Positions 1-8,200 of a stretch of DNA of 64,000 bases are shown here, in pieces (the first letter of the stretch is position 1; the number at the start of each line of letters is the position of its first letter). The stretch is from Streptomyces sp. NBC_00442 (GTDB taxonomy: Bacteria > Actinomycetota > Actinomycetes > Streptomycetales > Streptomycetaceae). Where the stretch lies: assembly GCF_036014195.1 (NCBI RefSeq), contig NZ_CP107918.1, forward strand, positions 5,208,001 through 5,272,000, written 5' to 3'. The position numbers were made by a program, and so were the translations under genes. A model generated the notes under the pieces. That model saw only the letters and a list, made by a program, of their open reading frames with translations, had not been told where the DNA came from and did not search any database.

Positions 1-246
1 TGTTGTCTGCGGACCGTGCCCCCTGACCCCGCTTTCGCGTGCGGGCCTGTGCGTGGCTGGTCGTGCAGTTCCCCGCGCCCCTGGGGGCCTGGGCTTCGCC
101 CTGCCCCCCGGGCCCCTTGGACGGCCGGTTTTCGTGTGCGGGCCGTGCCCCGCGTCTCGCGCGGTTCCCCGCGCCCCTGACGGGGCGCGGGAGAGGCAAC
201 CTCGGCCCTTCGGGCGCGAAACGGGGTCTGGGGTGGGGCCGCAGGG
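1..246. repeat. Intergenic region with two copies of a dispersed repeat
   Basis: No gene is supported here. The stretch holds two copies of a repeat with core GTTCCCCGCGCCCCTG (about 51-83 and 146-193), plus a degenerate 'cgcgaaacggggtctgggg' module at about 212-235. The same modules recur at 7918, 8063, 14098, 16450, 16508 and 41142, always between operons. ORFs read through it have the arginine- and proline-rich composition of spurious GC-rich frames. Confidence 0.6.
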
Positions 247-441
247 CTAGGCGGCTCGGCGCCAGCTCACTGGGGGCTGGTAAGGGTGGCGGCGCCAGGC
301 CGCCAGGGGGATCACGGGGGCCAGAGGCAGGGCGGGTTCTCCGGTCAGGGAGAGGAGGACCACGGCCAGAGCCGCCAGCTCGGCCTCGGTCGGGGTGCCT
401 TTCAGCACGCGGAACAGGGGCTCAGTCGAATCGTTCGGCAC
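247..441 (-). CDS. Acyl-CoA carboxylase epsilon subunit
   Basis: This 64-residue protein matches the small epsilon subunits of actinomycete acyl-CoA carboxylases. Near its N-terminus it has the hallmark FRVLKGTPTEAELAALAVVL, and the tail is Trp/Arg-rich. Such subunits bind the carboxyltransferase beta subunit and stimulate the biotin-dependent complex. The GTG start at 441 has a GAGGAG ribosome site six bases upstream and lies nine bases after the stop of the beta-subunit gene, so the two are co-translated. No biotinylated alpha subunit is in the window; it is probably shared with primary metabolism. Inferred role: raising precursor supply for the polyketide synthase. Confidence 0.85.
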   Translation of the reverse strand: MPNDSTEPLFRVLKGTPTEAELAALAVVLLSLTGEPALPLAPVIPLAAWRRHPYQPPVSWRRAA

Positions 442-450
442 GCTCGCTCC

Positions 451-2031
451 TCACTGCGGTGGGTTGCCGTGCTTGCGGGACGGCAGGTCTGCGTGCTTCG
501 TGCGAAGCATCGCCAGGGCGGAGGACAGCACGGCCCGTGTCTCGGCCGGGTCGATCACGTCGTCGACCAGGCCCCGCTCGGCTGCGTAGTACGGGTGCAT
601 CAGTTCTGATTTGTACGCCGCGATCTTCGACGCGCGCACCGCCTCCGGATCGTCCGAACTCGCTATCTCCCGGCGGAAGATGACGTTCGCCGCACCTTCC
701 GCGCCCATCACCGCGATCTCGTTGGTGGGCCACGCGTAGGTGAGGTCCGCGCCGATGGACTGGGAGTCCATGACGATGTACGCGCCGCCGTAGGCCTTGC
801 GCAGGATGAGGGAGATGCGGGGGACGGTCGCGTTGCAGTAGGCGTACAGGAGCTTCGCGCCGTGGCGGATGATCCCACCGTGCTCCTGCGCGACACCCGG
901 CAGGAAGCCCGGCACGTCGACCAGGGTGAGGAGCGGGATGTTGAAGGCGTCGCAGAGCTGCACGAAGCGGGCCGCCTTCTCACTTGCCTCGATGTCGAGG
1001 ACGCCCGCGAGGAACTGCGGCTGGTTCGCCAGGATCCCCACCACGCGGCCGTCGATCCGGGCGAGGGCGCAGATGATGTTGCGTGCCCAGTGCTCATGGA
1101 CTTCGAGCAGGTCGCCGTGGTCGACGATCTCCTCCACGACCTTGCGCATGTCGTACGGGCGGTTGCCGTCGGCCGGCACCAGGTCGAGGAGCACGTCGTT
1201 GCGGCGGTCGGCGGGGTCGTCACCGGGCGGCAGCGGCGGGGGCATCTCCCGGTTGTTCGACGGGAGCATCGAGATGAGGTAGCGCACCTCCGCGAGGCAC
1301 GTCTCCTCGTCGTCGTGGACGAAGTGGGCCACGCCCGACACCCCGGCGTGCACGTCCGCGCCGCCGAGCCCGTTCTGGGTGATCTCCTCGCCCGTCACCG
1401 CCCGCACCACGTCGGGCCCTGTGATGAACATCTGCGATGTATCGCGGACCATGAAGACGAAGTCGGTCAGGGCGGGGGAGTACGCCGCGCCACCGGCGCA
1501 CGGGCCGAGCATCACGCTGATCTGCGGGATCACACCCGAGGCCCGCGTGTTGCGCTGGAAGATGCCGCCGTAGCCGGCGAGCGCGCTGACGCCCTCCTGG
1601 ATACGGGCGCCCGCGCCGTCGTTCAGCGACACCAGCGGGACACCGGCCGCGATGGCCATGTCCATGATCTTGTGGATCTTCGTGGCATGCGCCTCACCCA
1701 GCGCGCCGCCGAAGATACGGAAATCGTGGGCGTACACGAAGACCGTACGGCCCTCCACCGTGCCCCAGCCGGTGACCACACCATCGGTGTACGGCTTCTT
1801 CGCCTCCAGCCCGAACCCCACCGCACGGTGCCGGCGCAGCTGCTCGATCTCCTGGAAGGAGCCCGGGTCCAGGAGCAGGTCGATGCGCTCGCGGGCGGTC
1901 AGCTTGCCCTTGGCGCGCTGGGCCTCGGTCGCCTTCTCGCTCGGCCCGAGCCTCGCCTGCTCGCGCAGTACGTGCAGTTCGGCGACGCGCACGGCCGCGG
2001 TCTGCGGCGCCGGCTGATCAGTCACGGTCAT
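451..2031 (-). CDS. Acyl-CoA carboxylase beta (carboxyltransferase) subunit, acetyl-CoA type
   Basis: This 526-residue carboxyltransferase belongs to the AccB/PccB family and has two crotonase-like halves. It transfers CO2 from biotin to an acyl-CoA. The substrate-pocket segment reads GGAYIVMDS, with Ile at residue 419. In Streptomyces coelicolor this position is Ile in AccB, which accepts acetyl-CoA, and Asp in PccB, which prefers propionyl-CoA. The protein is therefore more likely a malonyl-CoA supplier than a methylmalonyl-CoA maker. The ATG at 2031 is preferred because AGAGGGGA precedes it. The longer open frame up to 2124 only translates a 14-bp tandem repeat. It is the penultimate gene of the sugar operon. 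Confidence 0.9.
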   Translation of the reverse strand: MTVTDQPAPQTAAVRVAELHVLREQARLGPSEKATEAQRAKGKLTARERIDLLLDPGSFQEIEQLRRHRAVGFGLEAKKPYTDGVVTGWGTVEGRTVFVYAHDFRIFGGALGEAHATKIHKIMDMAIAAGVPLVSLNDGAGARIQEGVSALAGYGGIFQRNTRASGVIPQISVMLGPCAGGAAYSPALTDFVFMVRDTSQMFITGPDVVRAVTGEEITQNGLGGADVHAGVSGVAHFVHDDEETCLAEVRYLISMLPSNNREMPPPLPPGDDPADRRNDVLLDLVPADGNRPYDMRKVVEEIVDHGDLLEVHEHWARNIICALARIDGRVVGILANQPQFLAGVLDIEASEKAARFVQLCDAFNIPLLTLVDVPGFLPGVAQEHGGIIRHGAKLLYAYCNATVPRISLILRKAYGGAYIVMDSQSIGADLTYAWPTNEIAVMGAEGAANVIFRREIASSDDPEAVRASKIAAYKSELMHPYYAAERGLVDDVIDPAETRAVLSSALAMLRTKHADLPSRKHGNPPQ

Positions 2032-2047
2032 GTTCGGTCCCCTCTTG

Positions 2048-2229
2048 TCGCGCGTTCCTGCGACGCATCTGCTGTGACACATCCCTTGCGACGCATTCGC
2101 TGTGACGCATTCGCTGTGACGCATTCGCTGTGACGCATCCGCTGTGACGCATTCGCTGTGACGCGCCCCTTGCGACGCGCTGCCTGTTACGCGCTTCTCG
2201 TTGCGCGCTTCTTGTTACGCGTTGTCATG
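2048..2229. repeat. 14-bp tandem repeat array (about 13 units)
   Basis: Units of consensus GACGCATTCGCTGT follow one another without spacers. Copies at 2090, 2104, 2118 and 2146 are identical and that at 2132 differs by one base. Units degrade outward, to 2048 on one side and about 2229 on the other (for example GACGCGCTGCCTGT at 2174 and TACGCGCTTCTCGT at 2188). The array fills the gap between the 3-ketoreductase stop and the carboxylase start and runs into the last codons of the former. The unit length is not a multiple of three, so it is not a coding repeat. Expansion by slippage is inferred; function is unknown. Confidence 0.85.
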
Positions 2230-3201
2230 GTGAGTCGCCCGCGCCCGGACCGCGTCCAGCAGGCTCGCCTGCTCCAGGCACTCCCCGGCGTCCGGCGACT
2301 CGACGGCACCCGAACGCACCGCGCGCACGAACGCCCTTACCGTGGCCGCGACTTGGTCGTGCGGAGCCAGCGTCAGCTCGCGCGGCCCGTGCGCGTCCGT
2401 GATCCACACCGCCGGCTTGTGGTCGGCGGGCGGAGTGAACGCCGGCTCGACGCGGATCCGGCCCTCGCTGCCCCACAGTTCGTACGCCGAGCGATAGGCG
2501 TGCTCCATGCCGAACGCCAGCTGCCCGAGCACCCCCGAAGGCGAGCGGACGAGCACCGCGCCCGACGTCTCCACCGCAGAGCCGCCCGAGCTCTCCAGGG
2601 CGGCGCCGACGATCTCCAGGCCCGCGCCCAGGAAGTACAGGGCCGCCCGCACCGGGTAGTAGCCGACGTCCAGGAGGGCGCCGCCGCCCAGCTCCGGGCG
2701 GTGTCTGATGTTCCCGGCCGGCAGCGCCGGGATCGCGAACGCCGCGCTGAAAGCCCGGAGTTGACCGATCGCACCGCTCGTCACCAGCTCCCGTACGACC
2801 GAGTGCTGGGGGTGATGGACGAACATGACGTTCTCCATCAGGACCAGGCCCGAGGCGCGCGCCAGGCCGAGCAGCGCCTCGGTGGTCGGCCGGTCGGCGG
2901 TCAACGGCTTCTCCGCCAGGACGTGCTTGCCCGCCCGCAGCGCCCGGCCCGCCCACTCGGCGTGCAGGGAGATGGGCAGCGGAACGTACACCGCGTCCAC
3001 GTCGTCCCGGGTCAGGGCCGCGTCGTAGGACTCGACCGCGGCGCAGCCGAACTGCGCCGCGACCTCCCGAGCGCGGCCGCCGTCCCGGCTCGCCACCGCG
3101 GTCAGCTCGATGTCCGGGTCGGCCGCCATGGCGGGCAGCACCCGGCGGCGGGCGATGTCGGCGGTGCCGAGGACGGCGATGCGCAGGGGGCGTTCAGTCA
3201 T
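2215..3201 (-). CDS. NDP-hexose 3-ketoreductase (Gfo/Idh/MocA family)
   Basis: The 328-residue protein has an N-terminal Rossmann segment (RIAVLGTADIARRR, residues 7-20) and the family's EKP motif (HVLAEKPLT), followed by the mixed alpha/beta substrate domain (GGGALLDVGYYP). Enzymes of this kind, such as UrdT and LanT, reduce the 3-keto group left after 2,3-dehydration in 2,6-dideoxysugar pathways. Its start overlaps the stop of the adjacent 2,3-dehydratase gene by eight bases, which fits coupled translation and consecutive steps. Its final codons lie within the degenerate edge of the 14-bp repeat array. Confidence 0.88.
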   Translation of the reverse strand: MTERPLRIAVLGTADIARRRVLPAMAADPDIELTAVASRDGGRAREVAAQFGCAAVESYDAALTRDDVDAVYVPLPISLHAEWAGRALRAGKHVLAEKPLTADRPTTEALLGLARASGLVLMENVMFVHHPQHSVVRELVTSGAIGQLRAFSAAFAIPALPAGNIRHRPELGGGALLDVGYYPVRAALYFLGAGLEIVGAALESSGGSAVETSGAVLVRSPSGVLGQLAFGMEHAYRSAYELWGSEGRIRVEPAFTPPADHKPAVWITDAHGPRELTLAPHDQVAATVRAFVRAVRSGAVESPDAGECLEQASLLDAVRARATHHDNA

Positions 3202-4651
3202 GCGTCAGATGTCCCATGGCGTTGAGGCAGGCGAGGAGCGTCCTGGCCTGCACATTGACATAGTGGCCGTGCTTGATCAGATCCGTGAGCTGGCTGACCG
3301 TCACCCACTGGTACCCCGTGGGCGGTTCGATCGGTGCCTCCTGCTCGTCCGACTCGATGACCAGGTAGCGGTTCTCGGCGTACAGGAACCGGCCGCCCTC
3401 CTCGGAGTGGATGGCGTCGTAGCGGATGCGCTCCGCGGGCGCCGACATGACGAGGTCGAGGAACGGCGGGCGGACCTGGAGGCCCTCGAAGTTGTCCGGG
3501 GAGCACTGCACGGTGGGGGCCAGCTCGACGGTGTCGAGGAAACCGCCCTCGACCTTCGCGTTGGCGAGCACGTGCAGCACACCGTCGAACGAGCGGGTCA
3601 GGAAGGCGGCTATGCCCCGGCTGCACGGCTCGATCAGCGGCTGGGTCCAGCTGGTCACCTCGCGGTTGCCGGCCTGCACCTCGACCGCGACCACGTTGAA
3701 CCAGCGGCCGTCGTCCTTGCCGATGCGCGCCTCGTCGCGGGTCCAGCCCGGCACGTCGTCCAGCGGGATCCGCTCCGCCTGCACGTCGTAGCGCGAACGC
3801 TCCGAGGTGAACCAGGACAGCAGGTCGACGTCGGTGAGCAGCGCGCCGGCCCATGGATCGCGCGAGCGGGCCAGGGCCTGGCTGAACTCGTCACTCGCCA
3901 CGGCGCCCGCGCGGTAGGCCGGCAGACAGGCCAGCACGGTGCGCGAGTCCATGTTCACCAGGTTGTCCTGGTGCAGGAGTTCGGAGATCTGACCCAGCGT
4001 CAGCCAGCAGAAGTCCTCGTCGAGCGGGACGTCACCGTCCACTTCGACGATCATGTTGCGGTTGCTCTTGTGGTAGAACCACGAGCCGTGCTCGGACTGG
4101 AGCACATCGGCGAGGATGCGCCCGCGCCCGCTGCCCGTGAAGTACTCGATGTACTTCACGTCCGTGCCCTGGTGGACCTTGGTGTAATTGCTGCGGGTGG
4201 CCTGCACTGTGGGGGAGAGCTGGAGCAGATTGCGGTTGCCCGGCTCCATCTTGGCCTGCATCAAGAAGTGCAGTACGCCGTCGAACTCCTTCACCAGGAT
4301 CCCGAGGATGCCGACCTCGGGCTGCTTGATGATGGGCTGGTACCACTCCTTGTGCGGGCCGTCGTCCGTGGTGACGTGCAGCCCCTCCACGCTGAAGAAG
4401 CGGCCGCTGGAGTGCACCAGGTTCCCGGTGTCCGGCTCGAAGGACCAGCCGCGCAGCTTGGAGAACGGGATGCGCTCGATGTGGAAGCGGCCCGCCTTCC
4501 TGCGCTCGGCGAACCAGTGGTGGAACTCCCCGGTGGTCAGGAGTCCGCCGGTGGTGGCCGCGGACGCCGCGATCCGGTCGGGGACCGACACCGGCTCACG
4601 GGGCTGGACCACCGGCTGAAGCTCAGTCAGCTCCGCAAGTGTCGACGACAT
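3194..4651 (-). CDS. NDP-4-keto-6-deoxyhexose 2,3-dehydratase
   Basis: This 485-residue protein has the duplicated architecture of the UrdS/LanS/OleV 2,3-dehydratases. Two homologous halves (about 40-240 and 265-480) each carry a FHIERIPF-like or DVQAERIPL-like segment and an LAPTVQ-like stretch. The enzyme removes the C2 hydroxyl and gives a 3,4-diketo intermediate for the 3-ketoreductase encoded next. The ATG has a GGAGAGAG ribosome site. Length is normal for the family, and family identity is very secure. Confidence 0.93.
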   Translation of the reverse strand: MSSTLAELTELQPVVQPREPVSVPDRIAASAATTGGLLTTGEFHHWFAERRKAGRFHIERIPFSKLRGWSFEPDTGNLVHSSGRFFSVEGLHVTTDDGPHKEWYQPIIKQPEVGILGILVKEFDGVLHFLMQAKMEPGNRNLLQLSPTVQATRSNYTKVHQGTDVKYIEYFTGSGRGRILADVLQSEHGSWFYHKSNRNMIVEVDGDVPLDEDFCWLTLGQISELLHQDNLVNMDSRTVLACLPAYRAGAVASDEFSQALARSRDPWAGALLTDVDLLSWFTSERSRYDVQAERIPLDDVPGWTRDEARIGKDDGRWFNVVAVEVQAGNREVTSWTQPLIEPCSRGIAAFLTRSFDGVLHVLANAKVEGGFLDTVELAPTVQCSPDNFEGLQVRPPFLDLVMSAPAERIRYDAIHSEEGGRFLYAENRYLVIESDEQEAPIEPPTGYQWVTVSQLTDLIKHGHYVNVQARTLLACLNAMGHLTHD

Positions 4652-4702
4652 GTACGCTCTCTCCTCGTCAGGGGTGCTGGGGTTGAGGGGTGTCGGGGGG
4701 CG

Positions 4703-6004
4703 TCACCAGCCGGCGACGAAGTCCCGGATCGAAGCCGTCATGAAGTCGGTGTGCTCGTCGGTGAGGCCGGGGTACACGCCGATCCAGAAGGTCTGCTCGG
4801 TGATGATGTCGGAGTTGGTGAGGTCGCCCACGATCCGGTGCGGTGCGTCCACGTAGGCGGGCTGGCGCGTCAGGTTGCCGGCGAACAGGTTGCGCGTGCC
4901 GATCTTCCGCTCCTCCAGGAAGTTCACCAACTCCTTGCGCTTGAACGGCGCGTCGGGGTCGACGGTGATGACGAAGCCGAACCAGCTGGGCTCGCTGCCC
5001 AGGGTGGCCTCCGGCAGGATCAGGTGCGGCACGCCCTCAAGACCCTCGCGCAGGCGCTGCCAGTTGCGGCGGCGGGCGGCGGTGAAGTCGTCGACCTTGT
5101 CGAGCTGGGTCAGACCGAGCGCGGCCTGGAGGTCGGTGGCCTTCAGGTTGTAGCCGATGTGCGAGTAGATGTACTTGTGGTCGTAGCCGGCCGGCAGCGT
5201 GCCCAGCTGGTACTGGAAGCGCTTGAAGCAGCGGTCGCTCTCGCCCGGCTCGCACCAGCAGTCGCGGCCCCAGTCGCGCAGCGACTCCACGATGCGGGCC
5301 AGCGCCAGGTTCGAGGTCAGCACGCAGCCGCCCTCGCCCATCGTCAGGTGGTGCGCCGGATAGAAGCTGACCGTGGTCAAGTCGCCGAAGGTGCCGGTGA
5401 GTTGCCCGTTGTAGAGCGAGCCGACCGCGTCGCAGTTGTCCTCGACGAGGAAGAGGTCGTTCTCCTCGGCGATCTGCGCGACCTCGGCGACCTCGAAGGG
5501 GTTGCCGAGCGCGTGCGCGACCATGATGGCGCGGGTCTTGGGGCCGACGGCCGCCTTGATGCGCTCGGCGGTCGTGTTGTACGTCTTCAGCTCGACGTCC
5601 ACGAAGACGGGGATGAGACCGTTCTGCAGGATCGGGTTGACGGTGGTCGGGAAGCCCGCGGCCACCGTGATGACCTCGTCGCCCGGCTTGAGGGCGCGGT
5701 CCTCCAGGTGCGGCGAGAGGAGCGCCGACATCGCCAGCAGGTTGGCCGAGGAACCGGAGTTCACCAGGTGCGCCTTGCGCCGCTTCATGTAGCGGGCGAA
5801 GCGGGACTCGAACTTGCGGGAGCTGGTGCCCGCGGCTATCCGCATGTCGAGCGCCGCCTCCACCAGGGCCACCCGGTCCGCGGGCTCCAGGACCGCGCCG
5901 GAGGGCCAGATCTCGCTGACGCCCGGCACGAACTCGCCGGACTGCTCCTTCTCCAGGTGGTACTCCCGCACCTGTTCGAGAATCCGTGCCTTGGTGTCAC
6001 TCAT
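4703..6004 (-). CDS. NDP-hexose 3-dehydrase, PMP/[2Fe-2S] type (RfbH/UrdQ/SpnQ-like)
   Basis: The 433-residue protein has the aspartate-aminotransferase (DegT/DnrJ/EryC1) fold but is not an aminotransferase. The lysine that normally binds PLP is replaced in [14 protein letters not shown] by the double His of E1 dehydrases. A cysteine cluster in [16 protein letters not shown] supplies likely [2Fe-2S] ligands. Such enzymes remove the C3 hydroxyl, giving 3,6-dideoxy or, together with the 2,3-dehydratase, 2,3,6-trideoxy sugars. The start at 6004 is chosen for its GGAGG eight bases upstream; an in-frame ATG at 6019 is less likely. No dedicated ferredoxin reductase is nearby, so a host reductase must serve. 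Confidence 0.93.
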   Translation of the reverse strand: MSDTKARILEQVREYHLEKEQSGEFVPGVSEIWPSGAVLEPADRVALVEAALDMRIAAGTSSRKFESRFARYMKRRKAHLVNSGSSANLLAMSALLSPHLEDRALKPGDEVITVAAGFPTTVNPILQNGLIPVFVDVELKTYNTTAERIKAAVGPKTRAIMVAHALGNPFEVAEVAQIAEENDLFLVEDNCDAVGSLYNGQLTGTFGDLTTVSFYPAHHLTMGEGGCVLTSNLALARIVESLRDWGRDCWCEPGESDRCFKRFQYQLGTLPAGYDHKYIYSHIGYNLKATDLQAALGLTQLDKVDDFTAARRRNWQRLREGLEGVPHLILPEATLGSEPSWFGFVITVDPDAPFKRKELVNFLEERKIGTRNLFAGNLTRQPAYVDAPHRIVGDLTNSDIITEQTFWIGVYPGLTDEHTDFMTASIRDFVAGW

Positions 6005-6043
6005 TTTGGCTGCCTCCATGGTCGTCAGTTCGGCACGAAGCCC

Positions 6044-7111
6044 TCAGCGGTGATCCGACACGGCCATCGTCGGGGGCGCGACTTGAAGGGCACTGGACAA
6101 CGGCTCGCGATGGGCGGCGGACTCGGGACGCGGGGCGCCGGGCGACGGCACGCGCTCGACGGCGGCGCGGGCGTGGGCCAGCAGATCGCGCAGTGAATCG
6201 TCCAGGCTGCGCCGCGGCGACCAGCCCAGGAGCCGTTTCGCACGCCCGATGTCCATGCGCTGCCACTCCGCCTCCGGCGGCCGCCCGCCGGCGCTCGGCG
6301 ACTCCACGATCTCGGCGGCCGCACCCGCCAGCTCGGTCAGCCGCAGCACCAGGCTGCGCACCGAAGTCGCCTGCCCGCCGCCGATGTTGAGGACCTGACC
6401 GCTCGCGCCGGAGCGGGCCGCGGCGAGCGCCGCGTCCGCCACGTCCCGTACGTCCACGAAGTCGCGGTGGGCGAGCAGCGGGGCGAGCCGCAGCGGCTCG
6501 GGGGCGGAGGTGGCCAGGTGATGGGCGACCATGCCGAGCAGGCTCGCCCGGTGCGTGCCGGGTCCCGACACGTTGGACACGCGCAGGACAAGGCCCTCCG
6601 CCCGCCCCGACGCCGCCGCGTCGAGCAGCGCGCGGGCCCCGGCCAGCTTCGAGCGGCCGTACGGGGTGACCGGCGAGGTCGGGGTGTCCTCGCTGATGCC
6701 GGTGCGCGGCACGGGTCCGTATTCGTGCACGGAGCCGAGCTGGATGAGCCGGGGCCGAGCGGTCAGCGGGGCGGTCGCCGCGACCAGGCGCTCCACCAGA
6801 TCGGTGTTGGCGCGCGTCATGTCGTCCTCGGTGGCCTGCCACACGGCGCCCGCCGCGTTCACCACCGCGTGCGCGCCGCGCTCCGCGAGCAGCGCCGCGA
6901 TGCGGTCCGGAGCGGAGCTCACCACATCAAGCGCCGTCGTTTCATAGGGAGTTGGCGGTCCGCTCACGCTGCGGGCGACCCCGGTCACCCGCCAGCCCGC
7001 CGCGTCGAACACCTCGCAGACGTGCCGGCCCACGAACCCCGTGGCGCCGAGCACCACCACCGATCCGGCCGCGCCGCCTCTGCCGCCTGCTCTTCGGTCG
7101 TTCACCGACAC
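6044..7111 (-). CDS. NDP-hexose 4-ketoreductase (SDR family)
   Basis: The 355-residue extended short-chain dehydrogenase has the GATGFVGRH nucleotide-binding motif near its N-terminus and the catalytic pair in TPYGRSKLAG. It resembles the UrdR/LanR 4-ketoreductases that set the C4 hydroxyl in the last step of the deoxysugar pathway. The GTG at 7111 lies seven bases after AGGAGGT, whereas the longer frame to 7147 has no ribosome site. It is the first gene of the minus-strand sugar operon that runs to the carboxylase genes, and it is divergent from the 3,5-epimerase. Confidence 0.88.
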   Translation of the reverse strand: MSVNDRRAGGRGGAAGSVVVLGATGFVGRHVCEVFDAAGWRVTGVARSVSGPPTPYETTALDVVSSAPDRIAALLAERGAHAVVNAAGAVWQATEDDMTRANTDLVERLVAATAPLTARPRLIQLGSVHEYGPVPRTGISEDTPTSPVTPYGRSKLAGARALLDAAASGRAEGLVLRVSNVSGPGTHRASLLGMVAHHLATSAPEPLRLAPLLAHRDFVDVRDVADAALAAARSGASGQVLNIGGGQATSVRSLVLRLTELAGAAAEIVESPSAGGRPPEAEWQRMDIGRAKRLLGWSPRRSLDDSLRDLLAHARAAVERVPSPGAPRPESAAHREPLSSALQVAPPTMAVSDHR

Positions 7112-7233
7112 CGTTGCTACCTCCTGTATGCGCGGTTTGAGCGGCACTGTGGCGCGTGGCGCTCGGGGACCGCTGGACAGGTGGTCATGCGGCGCTACCG
7201 GAACTTGAGTACGGGCGCCTACCGTCCGCCACC

Positions 7234-7857
7234 ATGAGGATCGAAGAGACCGCCGTACCGGACGCGTACCGCATCATGCCGAAGCTGCTGACGGACCCCC
7301 GCGGCAGTTTCCACGAGTCGTACCGCTACGACCTGCTCGCCGCCGAGACCGGACACGCCTTCGTGCCGCGCCAGGTCAACTACTCGGCGTCCTCGCGCAA
7401 TACGGTGCGCGGGCTGCACGGCGTGGCCATCCCGCCGGGCCAGGCCAAGCTGGTCAGCTGCGTGCGCGGGGCGCTGCTCGACGTGGTCGTCGACGTACGC
7501 GTGGGTTCGCCCACGTTCGGCGAGCACGTGACGACGGTGCTCGACGCGCGGGACGGGCGGGCGATGTTCGTGGCGGAGGGGCTCGCGCACGGGTTCGTGG
7601 CGCTGACCGACGACACGTGCATCAGCTATCTGTGCTCCACCGAGTACGTGCCGGGTACGCAGCTCGACCTGCGGGCGTTCGACCCGGAGCTCGGGCTGCC
7701 GTGGTCGCGGTGGCTCACGGGGGATCCGGTGCTTTCCGAGAAGGACGCGGCGGCACCTACGGTGGGCGAGGCCGCGGAGCTCGGGTTGCTGCCCACGTAC
7801 GCGCAGTGCCTCTCCCTCTACGCGAGGGGCCAGGAACGCCCCCGCCACGCCGCGTAG
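7234..7857 (+). CDS. dTDP-4-keto-6-deoxyhexose 3,5-epimerase (RmlC-like)
   Basis: The 207-residue cupin carries the RmlC hallmarks: RGLHG with the catalytic histidine, AEGLAHGFVAL, and a Tyr-containing segment YLCSTEYVPG. It would convert the D-configured 4-keto sugar to the L-series, consistent with L-rhodinose-type products. The ATG at 7234 begins the conserved N-terminus, although no good Shine-Dalgarno is visible. It stands alone on the plus strand, divergent from the sugar operon. The tail after about residue 185 is slightly longer than in minimal RmlC proteins. Confidence 0.88.
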   Translation: MRIEETAVPDAYRIMPKLLTDPRGSFHESYRYDLLAAETGHAFVPRQVNYSASSRNTVRGLHGVAIPPGQAKLVSCVRGALLDVVVDVRVGSPTFGEHVTTVLDARDGRAMFVAEGLAHGFVALTDDTCISYLCSTEYVPGTQLDLRAFDPELGLPWSRWLTGDPVLSEKDAAAPTVGEAAELGLLPTYAQCLSLYARGQERPRHAA

Positions 7858-8152
7858 CCGCATCCGCGCCCCCTCGGCACTCCGGCCGCGCCCCGCACCG
7901 GCCCGAGAACGCCCCCATCCCGCGCAGTTCCCCGTGCCCCTTGGCTGCTCGGTGCCGGGCGGTGCGCACATCGTCGGCCCGTCCGGCGTTTGAGGACGAG
8001 GCCGTTCAGGCCGAACGGAGTCCGGGGCTGAGCCCCGGCAGCCCCGCTTTCGGGTGCGGACCGTGCGCGCGTCCCGCGCAGTTCCCCGCGCCCCCAGTAG
8101 GGCACCCGGCATGCCAAGTCGCCCGCGTCCGCCGTGGCGGAGGGGCACAGCG
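7858..8152. repeat. Convergent intergenic region with dispersed repeats
   Basis: No gene is supported. Two copies of the GTTCCCCGCGCCCC-type repeat occur at about 7918-7944 and 8063-8097. Between them, at about 7978-8020, lies the module containing CGTCCGGCGTTTGAGGACGA. The same pair of modules is found at 41142-41275. The region separates the convergent epimerase and hydroxylase genes. Confidence 0.6.
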
Positions 8153-8192
8153 CTTGGGCCCGCTCCCGGAGGATTCCGGGGGCGGGCCCAAG
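8153..8192 (-). terminator. Hairpin terminator of the hydroxylase operon
   Basis: A 17-bp stem with a single G-U-type mismatch (CTTGGGCCCGCTCCCGG pairing with CCGGGGGCGGGCCCAAG) and a six-base loop sits just downstream of the minus-strand stop at 8201. Confidence 0.75.
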
Positions 8193-8200
8193 GCGTTGTG

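Noticed and set aside
451..2031. Propionyl-CoA carboxylase assignment
   Set aside because: The pocket residue is Ile rather than Asp, which argues for acetyl-CoA as main substrate.
2032..2124. N-terminal extension of the carboxylase beta subunit
   Set aside because: The extra 31 codons translate the tandem repeat and lack a ribosome site; the ATG at 2031 has a good one.
2048..2229. CRISPR array or iteron origin
   Set aside because: The 14-bp units have no spacers, so it is not CRISPR. There is no replication gene, DnaA-box cluster or AT-rich stretch for an origin.
4703..6004. Sugar aminotransferase
   Set aside because: The PLP-binding lysine is replaced by histidine and a cysteine cluster is present, as in E1-type 3-dehydrases.
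3110..6196. Plus-strand open frame of 1028 codons
   Set aside because: It is antisense to the 2,3-dehydratase and 3-dehydrase genes, has the His/Arg/Gln/Val-rich composition of GC-rich shadow frames and contains no recognisable domain.
7112..7233. SARP box in the divergent 4-ketoreductase/epimerase promoter
   Set aside because: TTTGA at 7136 and an isolated CTTGAG at about 7212 have no partner at 11 bases that matches well enough to support a call.
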